DNA from: Halomonas sp. ALS9
Lineage (GTDB): Bacteria > Pseudomonadota > Gammaproteobacteria > Pseudomonadales > Halomonadaceae
DNA: 64,000 nucleotides
Assembly: GCF_001651035.1 (NCBI RefSeq)
Contig: NZ_LXRG01000233.1
Span: 248,001 to 312,000 of the forward strand
Direction: 5' to 3'
In this document: positions 61,630 to 64,000 of the stretch, piece by piece
How positions within the stretch are numbered: the stretch's first letter is position 1
How the letters are laid out: the number at the start of each line of letters is the position of its first letter
Position numbers and translations under genes: made by a program
The notes under the pieces: generated by a model
What the model saw: the letters and a program-made list of their open reading frames with translations, nothing else
Told to the model about the DNA's origin: nothing
Databases searched by the model: none

Positions 61630-62067
61630 ATGGTTAGACGTCTTATTGCGCCTGGAATCAGCCTCTTGTTTGGGGCAATGCTGAGCCTGAATTGTACCCT
61701 CGCTCTAGCCGAAGTGTTGGTGGTCGTATCAGCGGACGCGCCTTTTACTCGCCTCACAAGCAGTGATCTAAGGGATATTTATTTAGGGCGCCGCACGCAG
61801 ATAGCCAATGGGATGATGGTGGTGCCCTTGGATCAGCCTGAAGGCACGGCAGCGAGAAGCGAGTTTTACACTCACTTTACGGGACAAACCCCCGCGCAGA
61901 TCAAGGCGCACTGGGCCAGGCAGATATTTACCGGACGGGGGCAGCCGCCCCAAGCGCTCGCTAATAGCCGTGCTGTGGTAGAGCGGCTGGTCAGTGATAC
62001 AAAAGCACTGGGTTATATAGACCCTGCTTTTCTCGATGAGCGTTTGAGAGTGGTGACAATTGAGTAG
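61630..62067 (+). CDS. Small PstS-like periplasmic substrate-binding protein
   Basis: 145 residues from ATG 61630 (GGAG 7 nt upstream). A signal peptide covers about residues 1-28. The rest resembles the N-terminal lobe of phosphate-binding PstS proteins: 'VLVVVSADAPFTRLTSSDLRDIYLGRRTQIANG', read in pieces, and 'VERLVSDTKALGYIDPAFL'. It is less than half the length of PstS, and no pst transporter genes are here. Similar small proteins sit beside GGDEF sensors in other gammaproteobacteria; a ligand-presenting role is inferred. Confidence 0.75.
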   Translation: MVRRLIAPGISLLFGAMLSLNCTLALAEVLVVVSADAPFTRLTSSDLRDIYLGRRTQIANGMMVVPLDQPEGTAARSEFYTHFTGQTPAQIKAHWARQIFTGRGQPPQALANSRAVVERLVSDTKALGYIDPAFLDERLRVVTIE

Positions 62068-64000
62068 TCTCAATGATCAGCGAAGTCCTAACCGGCTCGG
62101 CTCAACCAAAGCTTTTATTAAGCGATGGCCCCATCATCTTGTAGAGCCACTGGTGCTATTTAGCATAGTGGCTTTTATGATGCTGTTGGTTGTATGGGGA
62201 AGTACTTACTTTTTAGTTAATAAAGAGCGCGTGGCCATTGAACGTCAGGCAGAGCTGTCTGTGGGTGACATTACAGATACCTATGAAGCACGCGTTGTAA
62301 GAGCGCTCAGGGAAATCGATACGGCATTAAAATTAGTTCGATTTACCGCCAATAATACTGGTCACGCGAACGTACTCAAAGCATTAAATGAACAGCGCTT
62401 ATTGCCACCTGCACTACTATTTACCATCAGTCTTGTCGATGCCCAGGGCATGGTCGTTGAATCGACTGATTCAGGGCTACTGGGGTTACGTTTGACGCCT
62501 CCTTTGCAAACCCCGCAGGAGGGCGATTACTTAGCTGTAGGTGAGGTTCAGACTGATCAAGAGAAGCAGCTTACCTTTACCAGGCCACTGATGCTTGGGC
62601 TAGCGCCAACGCAAGAGATAGGCTCGGGCTGGGTCGTTATTGCTATTGATGCCAATTATTTTGTGAGTAGTTATGAGGCTCGTTCTTTGGGCCAGCAGGG
62701 TTTGCTGGCGCTGGTCGGCGAGGGTGGAATCGTTCGCGTCAGGCGGATCGGGGAGTCTATTGATTCAGGCGAGTTGATGGCGTTAGCGGCTTGGCAAAGT
62801 AGTACGCTGGATGCCGTTAGTGTCCCCTTTCTGACCCACTGGCAGGATGTAGAGCGCTACACCCTGGTACGCAAACTCTATGATTTTCCACTATCAATCG
62901 TCGTAGGGCTTTCGGCCCAGGAGCAGTTGGCCGAGGCTCAATTGCTAGTGCGAAAGTACTGGCAGCGGGCCGCGTGGACAAGCGCTCTACTGCTCATCAT
63001 TCTGGCGATACTTGGGCGCATGAGTTGGCAACTTCAGCGGGAGCGGCAGCGGGTAATGGACGAGCGTGTAGTGCATGCCCAGCAGGTTGAGCACTTGGCT
63101 TTCCATGACACGCTAACTAATTTGCCTAATCGTGCTTTTTTGAGCCACTTAATTACCCAGGCTGTAAAGCTTGGCGACCGCCATGGCGAATCCTTCGCTC
63201 TGCTTTTCTTAGACCTTGACCGTTTTAAGTTAATCAATGACACCTTGGGTCACGATGCCGGTGATCACCTTTTACAAGAAGTGGCTAGGCGTCTGACTAC
63301 ATCGGTGCGTGAAAGTGACGTTGTCGCTCGGCTAGGAGGTGACGAATTTGTAATTCTCTTGAGTAAGGTCAGCCGACGAGACCAGATTGAGCCCATTGCC
63401 CAAAAAATCCTCTCTGCTGTTAGAGATCCCTTTACGCTAGCGGGGCAGGAGTGCCCTATCTCGGTCAGCATTGGTGTCTCGTTATACCCGGTTGATGGGC
63501 TTGACGAGCAAACATTGATGAAAAGTGCTGATATGGCGATGTATCAGGCGAAGCAACTGGGCAAAAACAATGTCCAGTTCTATACCGACGAACTAAGTGC
63601 AGAAATGGATGTGCGCTTAACGTTGGAGTCTGGCTTGCACCGTGCGCTTGCGAGCCAAGAGTTTAGGTTGTTCTTTCAGTCAAAGCATGACATCGAGGTA
63701 GGCAACACGCTTGGCATGGAGGCACTACTTCGTTGGCAGCATCCAACGCTAGGACTGCTTGAACCAGCGCAATTTATGAGCCTCGCTGAAGAGAACGGTA
63801 TAGCGATGCCTATCGGTCAATGGGTGCTCGAAAATGCCTGTAGGCAAAACATGCTGTGGCAACAAGAAGGGTTTCCCACCCTAACGATGGCCGTCAAGAT
63901 TTCTGCACTGCAATTTTACGACAATAGTTTTGTTAAGAGCATCAGCGACGCATTAACGACTACCGGCATGAATCCTAGGCTGCTTGAGTTGGAAATTACT
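62060..64000 (+). CDS. Membrane GGDEF-EAL protein with periplasmic sensor domain (C-terminus outside window)
   Basis: At least 647 residues; runs off the right edge. The only start before the first membrane helix is TTG 62060, overlapping the PstS-like gene by 8 nt. Helix 1 at about 31-54, a periplasmic Cache-like domain (about 60-300, 'LVDAQGMVVESTDSGLLG'), helix 2 at about 306-322, then GGDEF with the intact motif at 426-430 and 'FLDLDRFKLINDTLGHDAGD'. The EAL domain has EALLRW (Glu554), but the usual VNLS is VKIS with Lys613, replacing a metal-binding Asn. It should be a diguanylate cyclase with a possibly impaired phosphodiesterase. Confidence 0.85.
   Translation, partial: MSSLNDQRSPNRLGSTKAFIKRWPHHLVEPLVLFSIVAFMMLLVVWGSTYFLVNKERVAIERQAELSVGDITDTYEARVVRALREIDTALKLVRFTANNTGHANVLKALNEQRLLPPALLFTISLVDAQGMVVESTDSGLLGLRLTPPLQTPQEGDYLAVGEVQTDQEKQLTFTRPLMLGLAPTQEIGSGWVVIAIDANYFVSSYEARSLGQQGLLALVGEGGIVRVRRIGESIDSGELMALAAWQSSTLDAVSVPFLTHWQDVERYTLVRKLYDFPLSIVVGLSAQEQLAEAQLLVRKYWQRAAWTSALLLIILAILGRMSWQLQRERQRVMDERVVHAQQVEHLAFHDTLTNLPNRAFLSHLITQAVKLGDRHGESFALLFLDLDRFKLINDTLGHDAGDHLLQEVARRLTTSVRESDVVARLGGDEFVILLSKVSRRDQIEPIAQKILSAVRDPFTLAGQECPISVSIGVSLYPVDGLDEQTLMKSADMAMYQAKQLGKNNVQFYTDELSAEMDVRLTLESGLHRALASQEFRLFFQSKHDIEVGNTLGMEALLRWQHPTLGLLEPAQFMSLAEENGIAMPIGQWVLENACRQNMLWQQEGFPTLTMAVKISALQFYDNSFVKSISDALTTTGMNPRLLELEIT

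Overview
The window reads as a chromosomal core-gene region of a gammaproteobacterium. Gene order mixes Escherichia-like and Pseudomonas-like neighbourhoods: dcw cluster - lpxC - secA; agmatine deiminase plus N-carbamoylputrescine amidase; rne divergent from rluC; yceD-rpmF-plsX-fabDG-acpP-fabF-pabC-mltG-tmk-holB-pilZ-tatD. Protein sequences and moderate GC fit a Halomonas-like member of the Halomonadaceae; this placement is an inference from recall, not a search. I see no mobile element, CRISPR array, tRNA or rRNA gene.

Layout. (1) 1-2.5 kb: truncated lpoA, divergent rsmI, then the RNase P RNA gene with its own terminator. (2) 2.5-20.2 kb: a nearly complete division and cell-wall cluster, rsmH-ftsL-ftsI-murE-murF-mraY-murD-ftsW-murG-murC-ddl-ftsQ-ftsA-ftsZ-lpxC, mostly with 4-nt start/stop overlaps; mraZ is absent from its usual place. 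(3) 20.3-24.1 kb: dciA (opposite strand), a small basic signal-peptide ORF ending in an Arg-Gly-Pro-Pro motif, then secA. (4) 24.2-28.7 kb: argJ, a Nudix-ThiE/TenI fusion, and the convergent aguA-aguB pair. (5) 28.8-39.1 kb: lolC/E-lolD, DUF2062, comEC, msbA-lpxK-Trm112-like-kdsB, low-molecular-weight phosphatase, murB. (6) 39.2-46.9 kb: rne with a long structured upstream region, divergent rluC-HAD phosphatase-sppA, then yceF/maf. (7) 47.0-58.0 kb: yceD-rpmF and the fatty-acid cluster, then mltG, tmk, holB, pilZ, tatD, DUF1285. (8) 58.0-64.0 kb: a UvrD/Rep-type helicase, then an outer-membrane barrel, a small PstS-like periplasmic protein and a membrane GGDEF-EAL protein cut by the window end.

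Most notable. The ORF at 20942-21304 occupies the position that secM holds in E. coli (lpxC-secM-secA). It has a Sec signal peptide and an Arg-Gly-Pro-Pro sequence six residues before its stop, resembling arrest motifs of SecM (RAGP) and the RAPP/RAPG class, and is followed by a 9-bp hairpin before secA. It is a good candidate for an independent secretion-monitoring arrest peptide. A second theme is recurrent 11-18 bp imperfect tandem duplications, mostly 14-16 bp, at gene junctions and within disordered coding regions. Also notable are a near-leaderless yceD promoter overlapping a coupled upstream ORF, a 15-codon bridging ORF between ddl and ftsQ, and an EAL domain with a lysine where a metal-binding asparagine is expected.
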